A stretch of DNA of 64,000 nt from Galeruca laticollis (GCA_963921935.1 OY998176.1:180788445-180852444); one strand, 5' to 3'. Shown: positions 34,201-47,550, counted from the stretch's first letter. Numbers and translations are program-made. The notes: generated by a model not told the origin, from the sequence alone.

Positions 34201-36127
34201 TTCGGAAATTATTTATCATATCGTGCAACTATAAACCAACGTCAAAGAATTTATTTTGTCCCCCTGGAGTTACTTCGAACGCACTACCCCTGACATATAT
34301 CTTTGTAACGCGTCTATGCGTTGAACTGTGGCGTACAACTATCGCAACGTTATTGGTTAATGAACGTTCTGACATCTCGAGTGTATTTTGATTGGCTGGC
34401 TGGATTGAACACGAGGGTTTTAGTTTGTCTGTGAACTTTCATTGTTCGCTGGGTATTGACTGGTATAAGCCGTTGAAATTTTATTTCATATGTTCACCTC
34501 CTTGAGAAATATATTTCCCGGGTATCGTTGAAAATTTTTTTCATGTTATCGGAGATTATAGATCCGTGTGAATACCAATTTTTTTGGAACAAATTTTTGA
34601 ACGTGATAGGTGCTTTTTTTAATGGTGTAATTCCAGTCAGATGTCAATTGTAAGTATTAGCATGCTTCTATAGTTTCATCAACTAGATTGTTCCTATTTA
34701 GGACTAGAGAATTTGTCCCCTTATCTGATGAAGTGTTTTTTTATAGTGCATACAAAAAGGTGACAGAGGGAAAACCTAATTTATATAGGCCTCAGTTACC
34801 ACATCTAGGGTGATAACAGCTCCATATTAGGACCCGATCTGGCCAATTGGTAAGAAATATTTCAGTTTTTTGTGTATACAGTTGAACATTCTAACCATAT
34901 TTTCTTTGGCTAATGTATTTTTTTTGTTGATCGAAGGTCAACTAGTAGTTAGGTACAGTTATTTTCTTCATATAAGTTGGTATTTTTTTGTTGAATGTAA
35001 AAAAAAGGATAGTTAATATATTAAGCTCAAATAGCATGATAGATTTTTTGATCAAATATGAAATATAGCAGGTCATTTGTTAACTTTTTCCAGCAATATT
35101 AAGTAATAATAATATTAATCGATTAAGCTTTATAATTAATAGAAGTCTTACTCGTACGAGTTTATGAGATATTTCAGTTTGGGGAACATTAATGGAAATT
35201 ACTCGTACAGGGTATATTATTGTCAGAGGAAGTTAATCGATTAGGGAGGGTAAAGTTTAGACAGATATTCCATTTTGAGTATCAACTGTTAGAAAGTGTA
35301 TAGATTATTAACATATTTCTCTTTCAAAGGTTCTCTTCTCCTCTTTTCTTCACTTCTTCTCTTTCTCTTATCTTCTTTCTCATTCTTGGTTATGGGTTTA
35401 TGTTATTAATTTAAATTACCCCAACGTGGGATACTGTGTGGGGGAAAAATTTGGAGTTCTATCGTTGACTTGAAGAGTGCGATATGGGTTCGTGAAGCTT
35501 TCTTAACGAGTTGGTAGCCACCGCTATTAGTCATCGTAAAACACATTGGGATTTCACGCAAGTTTTACACTTTGATTTGTTTATGTAAAGTACATTTTGC
35601 CTTCAATATCAGTCGGCGTATGTTGTAGATCATTATTTGTCCGTTACTGTAAGCATTTTGTGGTAGTCAGTTTATGACTACACTTATGTTGATCAAGCAT
35701 TAATCACTATGATCAACATATAATATTAGATTATAGCTGTATTATCATTTATAATTTTCGAATGTGGATTGGTGGTAACTACACCCATCGTAACGTTATG
35801 TGAACGTACTGTGGCTATTCAATTTAAATATTTTGGGTTATTTGAGTTGGTGGTAGTAAGTGTATGAGCTTATATGACAATATTGCGCCATATTATATTT
35901 TAAGATTTTCAAATTTCATAATTATTTGCGTAAACGTTATTCTGTGCCATAGATACGTATGCTATACTGTAATGATTTAACCCTATATATTCGAGACTCA
36001 AGTATACATTTGTTTCACTTTTATCAGGTAATTGAGTACTCGTTTGAGAAATTTCATTTATATGTAAATACTGGTTTGAACATATTTATACCCAACGAAC
36101 AATCCAGGCTGTAACGTAGGATTTAAA
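34201..36127. other. Nearly 2 kb without a recognisable gene
   Basis: GC content is higher than in the flanks around 34260-34520, in the style of an LTR or UTR. A pyrimidine-rich run lies at 35325-35390 and a CCCAACGTGGGA motif at 35419. No coding sequence or paired repeat was identified. It may be unrecognised LTR-element DNA. Confidence 0.35.
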
Positions 36128-36285
36128 TTGGGGGGAATTATTGGATTTTACTTGGGGGGTTATATTGGATTTCACTTGGGGGGTTATATAGGATTTTACT
36201 AAGGGCGTTTTATTGGATTTTACTTGGGGAGTTATATAGGATTTTACTTGGGGCGTTATACAGGATTTTACTAGAGGAATTTATA
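36128..36285. repeat. 24-bp minisatellite, about 6.5 copies
   Basis: Unit GGATTTTACTTGGGGNGTTATATA recurs at 36143, 36167, 36191, 36215, 36239 and 36263 with few changes. G-runs of 4-6 are on this strand. Confidence 0.9.
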
Positions 36286-36746
36286 GGACTTTAAAGTGCT
36301 ATTGGGTACTGGAGGGTACATCCTGTCATAAATCTTCGTACAAATTGTGGTACTCGGGGACTGAGTTACTACTGGGAAGGGATACATTGTTTTTAAAGGT
36401 ACGGGATATAATATATATTTCTGCTTGGGATATTTGTATATATATTTGTAAATATACTGTTTTTGTATATCATTCAATCTAGGGGGGAATTTTACTTACA
36501 TATGAAAAGTTGTGTTTAGGATTTATGGGATTTTAGGATATTTGGGAAAATGTCTTGTAATTTTTGTAAGTTTATTATACACTTGTACGTAGTAGTTGTA
36601 CTACCTTGACTTTGTAAGGTTTTTAAACTGAAACTTAGGTGAGTGACATCTGGCTTTTATTTCTCCACCTATTTGGTAGTCTTAGGGTGGGAAAACTTGT
36701 GTAGGTAGTTGTCAGGAGGCAAGATTGCCTGACGCCCTTCTACATT
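36286..36746. other. No gene seen
   Basis: Nothing recognised apart from a short perfect palindrome AGGCAAGATTGCCT near 36717. Confidence 0.35.
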
Positions 36747-37900
36747 TTATTCAGTTCTCGAACAACGGACCCCCCCATCTCCGCAAGAGTTAGAGGCAAA
36801 ACCTAGAGGCGCAAATGTGCACCGAGGCTGAGGTAGAAGAGTCTTAGTGTGAATAACGGTAGGTGGCAACCTTGGTTTCGTCCTCTTCCTATCTTCCCGC
36901 GTATTCTCTGGTACCGTTCTTTGACCAGCTATTCCCAAACAATCCCACCTAAAATTGTTGTTCGTGTTGGAGCCACCACCGTTTATATCATCGATCTTTC
37001 GCAAATACTCCAAGAACACATTTTGATCCACTATATTGTTCAGAGCCACATAATTGTATATTTCCCATGGAAAATGTTTTGCTACATATTTAACAGCATC
37101 TATTTCTGGCATTGGTGGATCTAAGTATTAAACATCTTGAAATTTTCCCATTGCATATACTTCTCTGATTAAACCTCCTTCTCTATATTCACCTGTGTAG
37201 ATATTATTCCTTATCCTTTCTCGAACGATGTCGCCATTCGGCAAAAGTAGCCCAATCAATGCATCCCTCTTCATTTATCCCCCCCCTCCATAAATATGCA
37301 GTACCTTTCAAAGTTCCTTCGACTGTTGTTTTACACTTTTCTTCGTACTCATTTTCTTCAATATAATTCAAAAGTTTCTCCAAATATCGTACTGAATGAA
37401 GATGAACTTTACCATAATTGGAAAACTGACATTCTGCCTCTACATTTTGATTCATAAATACATATTTAGGTATAGCCCCTTTGATATTTTTTTATCTTTT
37501 CCTCCACTTGTTTAAATTCCAGGACGTGCCTTTTGATCTCCTGTTTCATTTCATTTTTTGTTTCGTTCACACCTTTCTTAACCATATAAATTTTATAATT
37601 AGCCTCAGCAATTGTCTTCTCTAATTTTTGTGTATGCAATTATACCTTTTTTTCTACTTTTTCAACCTCATCATTTACCATTTTGGTCATTTCTCCCTTT
37701 ATGGCCTCTAACTTGCTATTCGTTTTATCTAGCTTTTGATTTAATTCCGGTCTAGTTTGTTCTATCTTCTCTTCCATTCTCTTGTTTCTTCCTTCTATCT
37801 CCTCCATCTTCTTCATTCTATCATCCATTTTCTTATTTTTATCTTCAATATGCGCCATTATTGTTTTAAACATCTGGTTCAAATCTCCTTGTCCTTCCAT
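36747..37900 (-). pseudogene. Ty3/gypsy-like gag relic with coiled coil, minus strand
   Basis: Starts at 37900 with MEGQGDLNQMFKTIMAHIED, followed by a Lys/Glu/Met-rich coiled coil to about 37640. After frame changes come a capsid-like block (37455-37204: NYGKVHLHSVRYLEKLL, YLWRGGINEEGCIDWATFAEW) and then 37112-36950 (EIDAVKYVAKHFPWEIYNYVALNN, LEYLRKIDDI). Block order matches a widespread insect gypsy-type Gag. The downstream part (36950 to 36747) is Arg/Pro-rich and probably not Gag. pol is missing. The primer site and LTR lie just upstream (38031-38495) in the same orientation. Confidence 0.65.
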
Positions 37901-38030
37901 TTTTACTAATATCTTTCTCCACTCCTCAATAGCATAAATTTCTATTACTTTTTTGACCTATAGGATATCGACTCATTCAGAATCCAAATCAACGCAATAT
38001 CACTGCCAAGACAGCCAAAAAAATATCGGG

Positions 38031-38046
38031 CCCCACGTTGGGCGCT
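38031..38046 (-). other. Primer binding site for the minus-strand gag relic
   Basis: The minus strand reads AGCGCCCAACGTGGGG, a (TGG)CGCCCAACGTGGGG-type retroelement primer site, 9 bp inside the LTR end. Confidence 0.65.
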
Positions 38047-38055
38047 AAAATATTC

Positions 38056-38495
38056 TGTAATTATGATTTTTTATTTATGTGTTAATTTTATTTATACTGC
38101 CTGGTCTTATGTGTTTCTTTCCCGGCTTGTTGATTTGAATTCTGAACCTCCTTTATAAATAAAACACTACCCTTCCAATAAGAAACCGAATTTATTAAAA
38201 TTACAGTTACAATCAACAATTAAATAATCGCCCTCAACCACTTTCTCTCACATACCCTGTAGATATCCCATTAATATTATTATCTTCAATTTTAATTAAA
38301 CCACCAATTAAGATCGTAGAATCTGAATGAAAGTAAAAAAAATATAGTTAATTGATTTAGCTCAGTCGTTCTAAATATCAGTTATGCAAATAGTTGTTTA
38401 TAATTATCAATAGGTATCTCAGGTCTACACGATTGTAGAATCGGAGGTTAATTTTAATGGTATATTATATTAAAATTGACCTGTTCAAATATAAC
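38056..38495 (-). repeat. Probable 5' LTR (440 bp), minus strand
   Basis: On the minus strand it begins TGTTATATTTG (38495) and ends AATTACA (38056), i.e. TG..CA ends, directly before the primer site and gag. No second copy is seen in the window, so the boundary at 38495 is inferred from the terminal TG. Confidence 0.5.
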
Positions 38496-40219
38496 ACTCC
38501 TGTGCAGTACCGGTGAGTCTCCACCTCTAGACTCTAGTGTGTCTGCGCTGCGCCAATAAACCTTCGAGCTTGAAACTGGGAAGCTAACCACAATGTTTTG
38601 ATGTTTGTTAAAATGGTATGTGATAGATTTAAATATTTAAATTATAATCAAAATCGTTATTAGATGCTCTATAAACACACAAATAAAATAAATATAATGG
38701 TAATACTTGATATCTTTGAACTGGCCATCATTCAAGTTAGTATATAATTGGACAAATACCTCTTCGATTTTAACTAATACCTATATTTCAGATTTTTCTA
38801 TTCCTAGACATCAACTGAATTAAACTTTTGGAAAATACTTCATTGGGAATATATAATCGATAAATATTTACTACAGTTAATAATAAATACCTCAGAACCA
38901 CAAGGTTGAACTGTGCTATCAGCCTTGCATTAATTATCCTTCTTATAATGTAACTGAGAGCTGGTCTTTTCAAGATAAATACTGAATCTTAAAATGAGGA
39001 TTTATTATCTTCCAACACTGGAGAATCACTTTTGGTAAGTAAATATAATGATTTTATAATATTATTAGGACTTTTTCCGCCAATTTTCTAAATTTTTCGG
39101 GAACTGATATTTCTTGACGTTCACCCTTTTTCAAATCTTTTTGACCCTCTTGCCTTTTCATTGGCCGAAAACCCATTATCCTAGGCAACTGTCAACAAAT
39201 TTATTGTTCAAAAATATCCAAAATTATTCTATTAGAATTTTTTCAAACATTCTTATTCCTCAAAACCAATGTTCTCAGTGAATTCCTTACAAAATTTCTA
39301 TTTCAAAAGTGTCCCATTTGTCCAGTTTTGCACTAAAATAAAGTAAGAATAGAGCACAATGTCTCTCCCTCTTGTCTCTCTTCTGAACCCCTTTCAACAG
39401 CCCTAGACCCAGATATTTGAGTCTCAGTCTGATATATAAAGATAACACTTCCAAATGAGACAATTGGAAATCTTTGAACCAACTTTAAAGTTATTGGAAT
39501 CAAATCATGATTTTGTGACATTTTACTCTCCGACAATTACTTGTATTTCTTATGCCACCAATTTCTGGACCATTAATTTAGTATAATTATACAAAATGTA
39601 TATATATTTTTATCATTTTGGGTTGAATTTCTGAATTGAATAATTATATAGGTATTTATTATACTGTGTTTACAAAAATTTCAAAATATCAAATCTTTTC
39701 TTCGAAATCTTTATTATTGGTTTAATTTTAACAACATTGCTATATGTAATAAACTATTTTTATGTATATCAACAATTTGACTATTACAGGTAATTTATAT
39801 TATGAAATTTAGACAATAACAGGACAACCAATATTCATAAGTATAAAAATTGAGATACAGGGTCTTCTTAAGAAATTGACTTTTATTGATGATCCACATT
39901 ATGTATAAGAAATGCAAAATATATGTATGATGTTAGCGGAAATATCATCGTTATGATAAAATGGATATACTGTGGAACAAATTAGTAAGACAAATTATGT
40001 TAATTTTATATGTTCTTAGAAAATTACACCTATGTTGCATGAACTAAACTCAGTGTAAGTGGATTTCATGATATTATTTTTCTTCAACCTTTTTATGAAT
40101 GGTTTTTAACCTATTGTAGGTACATGTGTTTCTAAATTTCTAAATTATAAACAATTAAACTTAATTTATCGAAGAAACTGATTACAGCAAAATAAAAACC
40201 AAACTATATGAAAAAGAAA
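38496..40219. other. No gene seen
   Basis: AT-rich, no supported coding region or repeat. Confidence 0.4.
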
Positions 40220-41206
40220 CATGATCCGGCCGATATCTAAATTAGTATTCTAATCATCCCAATGCACAAAAAACAGTGTACTTGTTGGATTGACGGACCG
40301 AGATATGAAACTTACTTGTCCAGAATAACGTTCGGAAGTCCTAAAACATGTCAAAAACACCCTGAAGAACAATCACTACCTGATAAAAAAACATAGAACG
40401 AATTTTTCATCGCACCTACAAATTTTACAATAATAACAAAAATAACCAAACACAAACTCATATAAATCAGAACAAATACATATCAATACCATATACAAAC
40501 CGTCAGAAAAACTTATCGCTATTGTTCGCTAAACTTAAGAGACACATTAAAACCAAAAAAAAATCTAATGTAGTGTATTCTGTACCGTGTTTAAACAGTC
40601 CGAAGAAATATGTAGGTATGACTACACAACATCTAGAAAATCGTTTAGATGGTTACAAATACACAAAAAATACGTCCAACGCCCTACGTAAGCACTGTAA
40701 AAACATGAGTTGGACTTCAATAATACAAAAATACTAACACGGGACTCTAATTATCATAAATTTTAAATCGAAGTAATGGTACATATAAAAAAGAAAAGAG
40801 CGCAGGGAATGATAAACAAGACATAAAAAATCTAACATAATTAAATTGTGTAATAAATTTAGTGACCACAATATGTACATCAAATAACAAAATAAGAATA
40901 CTAGACACTTTTGATTTCACTTTTATGACATGAATTTAGTTCTTTATCATTTTATCAACAGACTTGTTTTTTTCTATATATGTTGAGTGTCGTTTTTACA
41001 CATGATCCAGAATTTTATATTGATTAATTGTTAATATATTATTCCGTCCAGATAAGACATAAAATCTTTTTAAAAAGCTCCCAACAAGGAACGAAACGTC
41101 AAATTATATAGACGATATTTGGTTATTTTATCTATAACCTAAACCCAAGAACATGAAATCAAAAATATTAAGAATGGGTGAAGAAAATTAATAATTTATA
41201 TACGAG
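40220..41206 (+). mobile_element. Penelope-like element 3' fragment
   Basis: Holds the end of the RT/linker, the GIY-YIG nuclease and a 3' tail that runs into (TA)n at 41207. Near 41085-41110 the tail keeps GGAACGAAACGUC preceded by GCUCC, i.e. stem II plus GAAA of a degraded hammerhead-like motif. Confidence 0.7.
40230..40860 (+). pseudogene. PLE GIY-YIG endonuclease relic
   Basis: HPNAQ and LSLLFAKLKRHIK precede the nuclease KKSNVVYSVPCLNSPKKYVG (VYS..KYVG corresponds to GIY..YIG) at 40551-40620, then HLENRLDGYKYTKN with the catalytic Arg. Downstream TKILTRDSNYHK and VMVHIKKK (Glu region mutated to Val) lie in shifted frames after 40737. The RT is lost except for its last residues. Confidence 0.7.

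Positions 41207-41279
<73 letters not shown>
41207..41279. repeat. (TA)n microsatellite
   Basis: About 70 bp of TA, joining the PLE 3' end (left) and satellite array 1 (right). Confidence 0.95.
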
Positions 41280-41283
<4 letters not shown>

Positions 41284-42069
41284 GATGTAGGTATATATCG
41301 CGTGATATGTTAACAACAACAACAAAGAGATTCATGGGTAATTCTGGCCAGAAGAAAAAAGGCTAATGAAACAGAGGGGTAACCGCGGACATGCATCTTT
41401 CTGGCTCATTTGGCGCAACCACTCTGTTAAAGTAGCCCTTTTCATTTTTGCGTGAATCACCCATGAGTCTCTTTGTTGTTGTTGTTAACATATCACGCGA
41501 TATTCCTACATCTTCTTTGTTATTTACTATGGGTCGGAAGGTTCAGGAGGGGGGGGATATATGCGCCTCCGTGTCGATCTTGGTAGTTGTCCTGAAAACT
41601 CGGGATCTTCCAATTGAAGCCACAAATTAGCGCTTGTTTTCTCAGCTGAAATCCGTTGATTTGTGTTTTCCCATGTTCCGATTAATATCTTTGCTCTCAA
41701 ATTTCACATCCTAATTTGGTTATACCATGCTTATGACGGCAAATGAGCCAGAAACATGCATGTCCGCGGATACCACTCTGTTTCAGTCGCCCTTTTTCTT
41801 TTTGCGTGAATTACTCATTTATCTCTTTGTTGTTGTTGTTGACATATCACGCGATATTCCTACATCTTCTTTGTTATTTACCATGGGTAGGAAGGTTCAG
41901 GCGGGGGAGCTATATGCGCCTCCGTATCGATCTTGGTTGTTGTCCAGAAAACTCGGGATCTTCAGTTTAAAGGCATAAATGAGCGTTTGGTTTCCCTGCT
42001 GAAATCCGTTCTCTTGTGTTTTCCCATGTTTCGCTTAACATCTTTGCTCGCAAATTTCAAATGATGCTT

Positions 42070-42128
42070 TGGTTATATTGTGCTGATGACGGCAAGTGAG
42101 CCAGAAACATGCATGTTCGCGGTCACCA
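42070..42128 (+). ncRNA. Hammerhead ribozyme, satellite array 1
   Basis: Core CUGAUGA 42083-42089; C; stem II GGC/GCC with loop AAGUGA; A; GAAA 42104-42107; stem III ACA-UGCA-UGU; H17 is U at 42117; stem I UAUUGUG / CGCGGU pairs with several G-U wobbles. It is the only copy in this array with all core bases. Confidence 0.6.
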
Positions 42129-42830
42129 CTCTGTTTCAGTAGCCCTTTTCATTTTTGCGTGAATCACCCATGAATCTCTTTGTTGTTGTTGTTAACATAT
42201 CACGCGATATTCCTACATCTTCTTTGTTATTTGCTATGGATCGAAAGGTTCAGGCGGGGGGGCTATATGCGCCTCCGTATCGATCTTGGTTGTTGTCCTG
42301 AAAACTCGGGATCTTCCAATTGAAGACACAAATGAGCGCCTTGTTTCTCTGCTGAAATCCGTTGATTTGTGTTTTCCCATGTTTCGAATAATGTATATGC
42401 TCCCAAATTCCACATCCTTATTTGGTTATACCGTGCTGATGACGGCAAATAAGACATGCATGTCTGCGGATACCACTCTGTTCCAGTAGCCCTTTTTCTT
42501 TTTGCGTGTTTTACCCATGAAACTCTTTGTTGTTGTTGTTAACATATCACGCGATATTCCTACATCTTCTTTGTTATTTGTCATGGGTAGGAAGGTTCAG
42601 GCGGGGAAGCTATATGCGCCTCCGTGTCGATCTTGGTTGTAGTCCTGAAAACTCGGGATCTTCCAATTGAAGGCACAAATGAGCGTTTGGTTTCCCTGCT
42701 GAAATCCGTTGTTTTGTGTTTTCCCATGTTTTGATTAACATCTTTGCTCGCAAATTTCACATTCTTATTGGGTTATCTCCTGCTTATGACGGCAAGTGAG
42801 CCAGAAACATGCATGTCCGCGGTCACCACT

Positions 42831-42890
42831 CTGTTTCAGTAGCCCTTTTTCTGTTTCAGTAGCCCTTTTTCTGTTTCAGTAGCCCTTTTT
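42831..42890. repeat. 20-bp unit triplicated inside a satellite monomer
   Basis: CTGTTTCAGTAGCCCTTTTT occurs three times in a row, perfectly (42831, 42851, 42871). Other monomers have it once. Confidence 0.97.
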
Positions 42891-43273
42891 CCTTTTGCGT
42901 GAATTAATCATGAATCTCTTTGTTGTTGTTGTTGTTGTTATCATATCACGCGATCTTCCTACATCTTCATTGTTATTTACTATGGGTCAAAAGGTTCAGG
43001 TGGGGGGGGCTATATACGCCTCCATGTCGATCTTGGTTGTTGTCCTGAAAACTTGGGATCTTCCAGTTGAAGGCACACATAAACGTTTGGTTTCCCTGCT
43101 GAAATCCGTTGTTTTCTGTTTTCCCATGTTCGATTAACATCTTTGCTCGCAAATTTCACATCCTTATTTGGTTATACCGTGCTGATGACGGCAAATGATC
43201 AAAAAACATGTATGTCCGCGGTTACCACTCGGTTTTAGTAGTCTTTTTTCTTTTTGCGTGAATTACCCATGAA

Positions 43274-43275
<2 letters not shown>

Positions 43276-43320
<45 letters not shown>
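43276..43320. repeat. (TA)n microsatellite
   Basis: About 45 bp of TA joining the 3' end of satellite array 1 to the 3' end of the minus PLE arm. Confidence 0.95.
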
Positions 43321-43322
<2 letters not shown>

Positions 43323-43408
43323 CTTTAAAAACAAAGCCGTATACAAGGTGACAGAATTGTATGTCTTCAAAATAATTTTAATATAGAGGATTATAAAATT
43401 CATTTTAT

Positions 43409-44560
43409 TCATTTATTACTATTAATGAGGTTGTAGTAGCAATTGGATAAGTTAGTTACATCATTTCTAAAATTAATACTTTTTTTATTCTTCTGAATGT
43501 ATATCATCTCATAAATTTCTCGTTTTTTAGTATTAGATTCGGATTGTAATATTTTAAAATTTTCAAAATTAAAGCTGTGGTTATTTTCTATGGCGTGTTT
43601 TGATAATGCGGTGGTATTAGTTTTGTTATTTTTAATGTCGTAAGAGTGTGAGTACAAACGCTTATGTATGTATTGTTTAGTTTGCCCTATATATTGTTTG
43701 TGACAGTCATTACATTCAACTTGATATACTTCGTTTGATCTATATTTATTATCAATTTTTGGTTTCAATTTTGAAAAAAATTGTTTAGTTGTATTGTAAG
43801 GTTTGTGAACAATATTGATATTGTAAGGTTTGAACATTTTCTTAATGTTTTCTGATACCCCTTTTATGTATGGAAGGGGTATGTATTGACAACATTTATT
43901 AGTTTGTGAGCTGGTTATGTGTGGTTGGTTGTAAAACATATGCACTCGTTTCTTAATGATAGGATCAATGAAGGCTTTTGGATAGTTATTCTGATAGAGA
44001 ACTCCTTTAACTTTATTAATATTTTCTGGTCTATATTGAGGGCTGGAAAGTTTTATAGCTCTATCTGCTAGGCCTGTAACAACACTACGTTTGTAAGTAA
44101 TTGGAGTATCAGAATTAAAATTTAAATATCGACCGGACCATATATCTTTCGTAAACCAACTAGTATTAATTTTTCCGCAAGTATCGTATCAAATTGTAAT
44201 ATCGAGAAAATTTATGCAATTGTCTACTTCTTTCTCAAATGTGAACTGAATTCTAGGATGAAATGTATCAAAAGCATTTAAAGAGTATTCTAATTTATCT
44301 TTGGGAATACAGAGAATACAGTCATCCACATATCGTTTGTAAAAATGTGGAGTGAAATCAAGTCCTGAAATGACTGAGGTCTCAAGCTCTTCCATGACGA
44401 GACTAGCAATTGTGGCAGAAATTGGAGAACCCATAGCTGTGCCAGAAATTTGAGAGAAGAAATCATTGTTGTATCTTAAAAATGTAGAGCTCAAACAAAA
44501 TTGAACTCCATTTAAAAAAATTTTTTTTAATGACAAACTTGTGTGATCTTCAATGTTGTT
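43409..44560 (-). pseudogene. PLE RT/GIY-YIG relic, left arm
   Basis: 44536-44189: the second half of RT with GTAMGSPISATIASLVMEEL and FYKRYVDDCIL (active site near 44335), ending at an in-frame stop near 44189 after CINFLDITI. The sequence resumes in frame through GLADRAIKLSSPQYR and then 43945-43409: VYQVECNDCHKQYIGQTKQ (GIY-YIG nuclease, YIG intact), RLYSHSYD with the catalytic Arg, SNTKKREIYEMIYIQ with the catalytic Glu. Nuclease residues look intact; RT lacks its N-terminal half through 5' truncation. Confidence 0.88.
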
Positions 44561-44639
44561 CCAATTATTTTTTATACATTCTAATGCATTCTATATACAA
44601 ATATACCAGTCGATTTTGCATTAGAATGTATAAAAAATA

Positions 44640-45697
44640 ATTGGAACAACATTAAAAATCACACAAGTTTGTCATTAAAAAATTTTTTAAATGGAGTTCA
44701 ATTTTGTTTGAGCTCTACATTTTTTAGATACAACAATGATTTCTTCTCTTAAATTTTCGGCACAGCTATGGGTTCTCCAATTTCTGCCACCATTGCTAGT
44801 CTCGTCATGGAAGAGCTTGAGACCTCAGTCATTTCAGGGCTTGATTTCACTCCAGATTTTTACAAACGATATGTGGATGACTGTATTCTCTGTATTCCCA
44901 AAGATAAATTAGAATACTCTTTAAATGCTTTTAATACATTTCATCCTAGAATTCAGTTCACATTTGAGAAAGAAGTAGACAATTGCATAAATTTTCTCGA
45001 TATTACAATTTCCTACGATACTTCCGGAAAAATTAATACTAGTTGGTTTACGAAACTTTCCAGCCCTCAATATAGACCAGAAAATATTAATAAAGTTAAA
45101 GAAGTTCTCTATCAGAATAACTATCCAAAAGCCTTCATTGATCCTATCATTAAGAAACGAGTGCATATGTTTTACAACCAACAACACATAACCAGCTCAC
45201 AGACTAATAAATGTTGTCAATACATACCCCTTCCATACATAAAAGGGGTATCAGAAAACATTAAGAAAATGTTCAAACCTTACAATATCAATATTGTTCA
45301 CAAACCTTACAATACAACTAAACAATTTTTTCCAAAATTGAAACCAAAAATTGATAATAAATATAGATCAAACGTAGTATATTAAGTTGAATGTAATGAC
45401 TGTCACAAACAATATATAGGGCAAACTAAACAATACATACATAAGCGTTTGTACTCACACTCTTACGACATTAAAAATAACAAAACTAATACCACCGCAT
45501 TATCAAAACACGCCATAGAAAATAACCACAGCTTTAATTTTGAAAATTTTAAAATATTACTATCCGAATCTAATACTAAAAAACGAGAAATTTATGAGAT
45601 GATATACATTCAGAAGAATAAAAATAGTATTAATTTTAGAAATAATGTAACTAACTTATCCAATTGCTACTACAACCTCAATAATAGTAATAACTAA
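44640..45697 (+). pseudogene. PLE RT/GIY-YIG relic, right arm
   Basis: Same protein as the left arm. The readable frame starts at the AMGSPISATIA block (44768), YVDD near 44872, and is open through 45385, where a stop replaces a residue just after the VVY of the nuclease motif. It resumes with CNDCHKQYIGQTKQ and a second piece, 45449-45697, carrying the RLYSHSYD-like helix (Met at the first position) and SNTKKREIYEMI. Carries the 96-bp in-frame deletion described for the dimer. A stop just before the AMGSP block (CTTAAATTTTCGG near 44748) further breaks RT. Confidence 0.88.
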
Positions 45698-46185
45698 ATA
45701 AAATGAATTTTATAATCCTCCATATTTAAATTATTTTGAAGACATACAATTCTGTCACCTTGTATACGGCTTTGTTGTTTTTATTTCCACCTTAAATGTA
45801 TTTTAATTGATACCGAGTAAACAGTATACTACTTTCTATCGAGCGAAAGGTGTATACGATGGTTTTTGGCTGAATGATTTAAAATTTATTATCAAATGTA
45901 TTTTATTGCATTTACTCCTACAGCTTGAGATGTTGAGCGTTGGGTTTTTTACATGTAAGTTTGTTTTGTTTTTTCTGTTATCATTTTGAGTCTCATTAAT
46001 TTGTATATTGTATTTGTTGACTACCTGAAGATATCTCTTTTAGGTTTTTATCTAACTTTGTACCTACTTGAAAATGGCTTTATGCCGAAACGTGCGTAGT
46101 AGTAGTAAAGTATCTTTTATGTTTTTTATAGGACATCACCATAGTAATAAATAATTAATGGCCGAATCCCATGAATTTTATTTGT

Positions 46186-47398
<1,213 letters not shown>

Positions 47399-47493
47399 AA
47401 AGAAGATGTAGGACTATCGCGTGATATGTTAACAACAACAACAAAGAGATTCATGGGTAATTCACGCAAAATAAAGGGCTACTGAAACAGAGT

Positions 47494-47550
47494 GGTAACC
47501 GCGGACATGCATGTTTCTAGCTCATTTGCCTTCGTCAGCACGGTATAACC
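47494..47550 (-). ncRNA. Hammerhead ribozyme, array 2 copy 1
   Basis: Minus strand: stem I 5' GGU..ACCGUG, CUGACGA (47538-47532), A, GGC-AAAUGA-GCU, A, GAAA, stem III ACA-UGCA-UGU, C17 at 47504, stem I 3' CGCGGU..ACC. All invariant core bases are present. Confidence 0.75.

Larger units (their letters stand above)
41280..43275. repeat. Satellite array 1: ~353-bp monomers carrying hammerhead motifs
   Basis: A minus-oriented partial monomer (41283-41417) meets plus-oriented monomers head-to-head. The landmark TATCACGCGAT recurs at 41491, 41845, 42198, 42545 and 42944 (as TATCACGCGAT/C): spacings 354, 353, 347 and 399, the last enlarged by a 20-bp triplication. Each monomer includes (TTG)n, a G-run before CTATATGCGCCTCCGT, and a hammerhead segment. 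Of the five plus copies, only the one near 42083 keeps both CUGAUGA and GAAA; others have CUUAUGA (41730, 42781 region), loss of GAAA (42440) or AAAA for GAAA (43190). Both ends abut (TA)n. Confidence 0.93.

Noticed and set aside
35410..35440. CCCAACGTGGGA as a retroelement primer site
   Set aside because: It lacks the TGGCGC start, has no LTR-like TG..CA boundary beside it and no gag after it.
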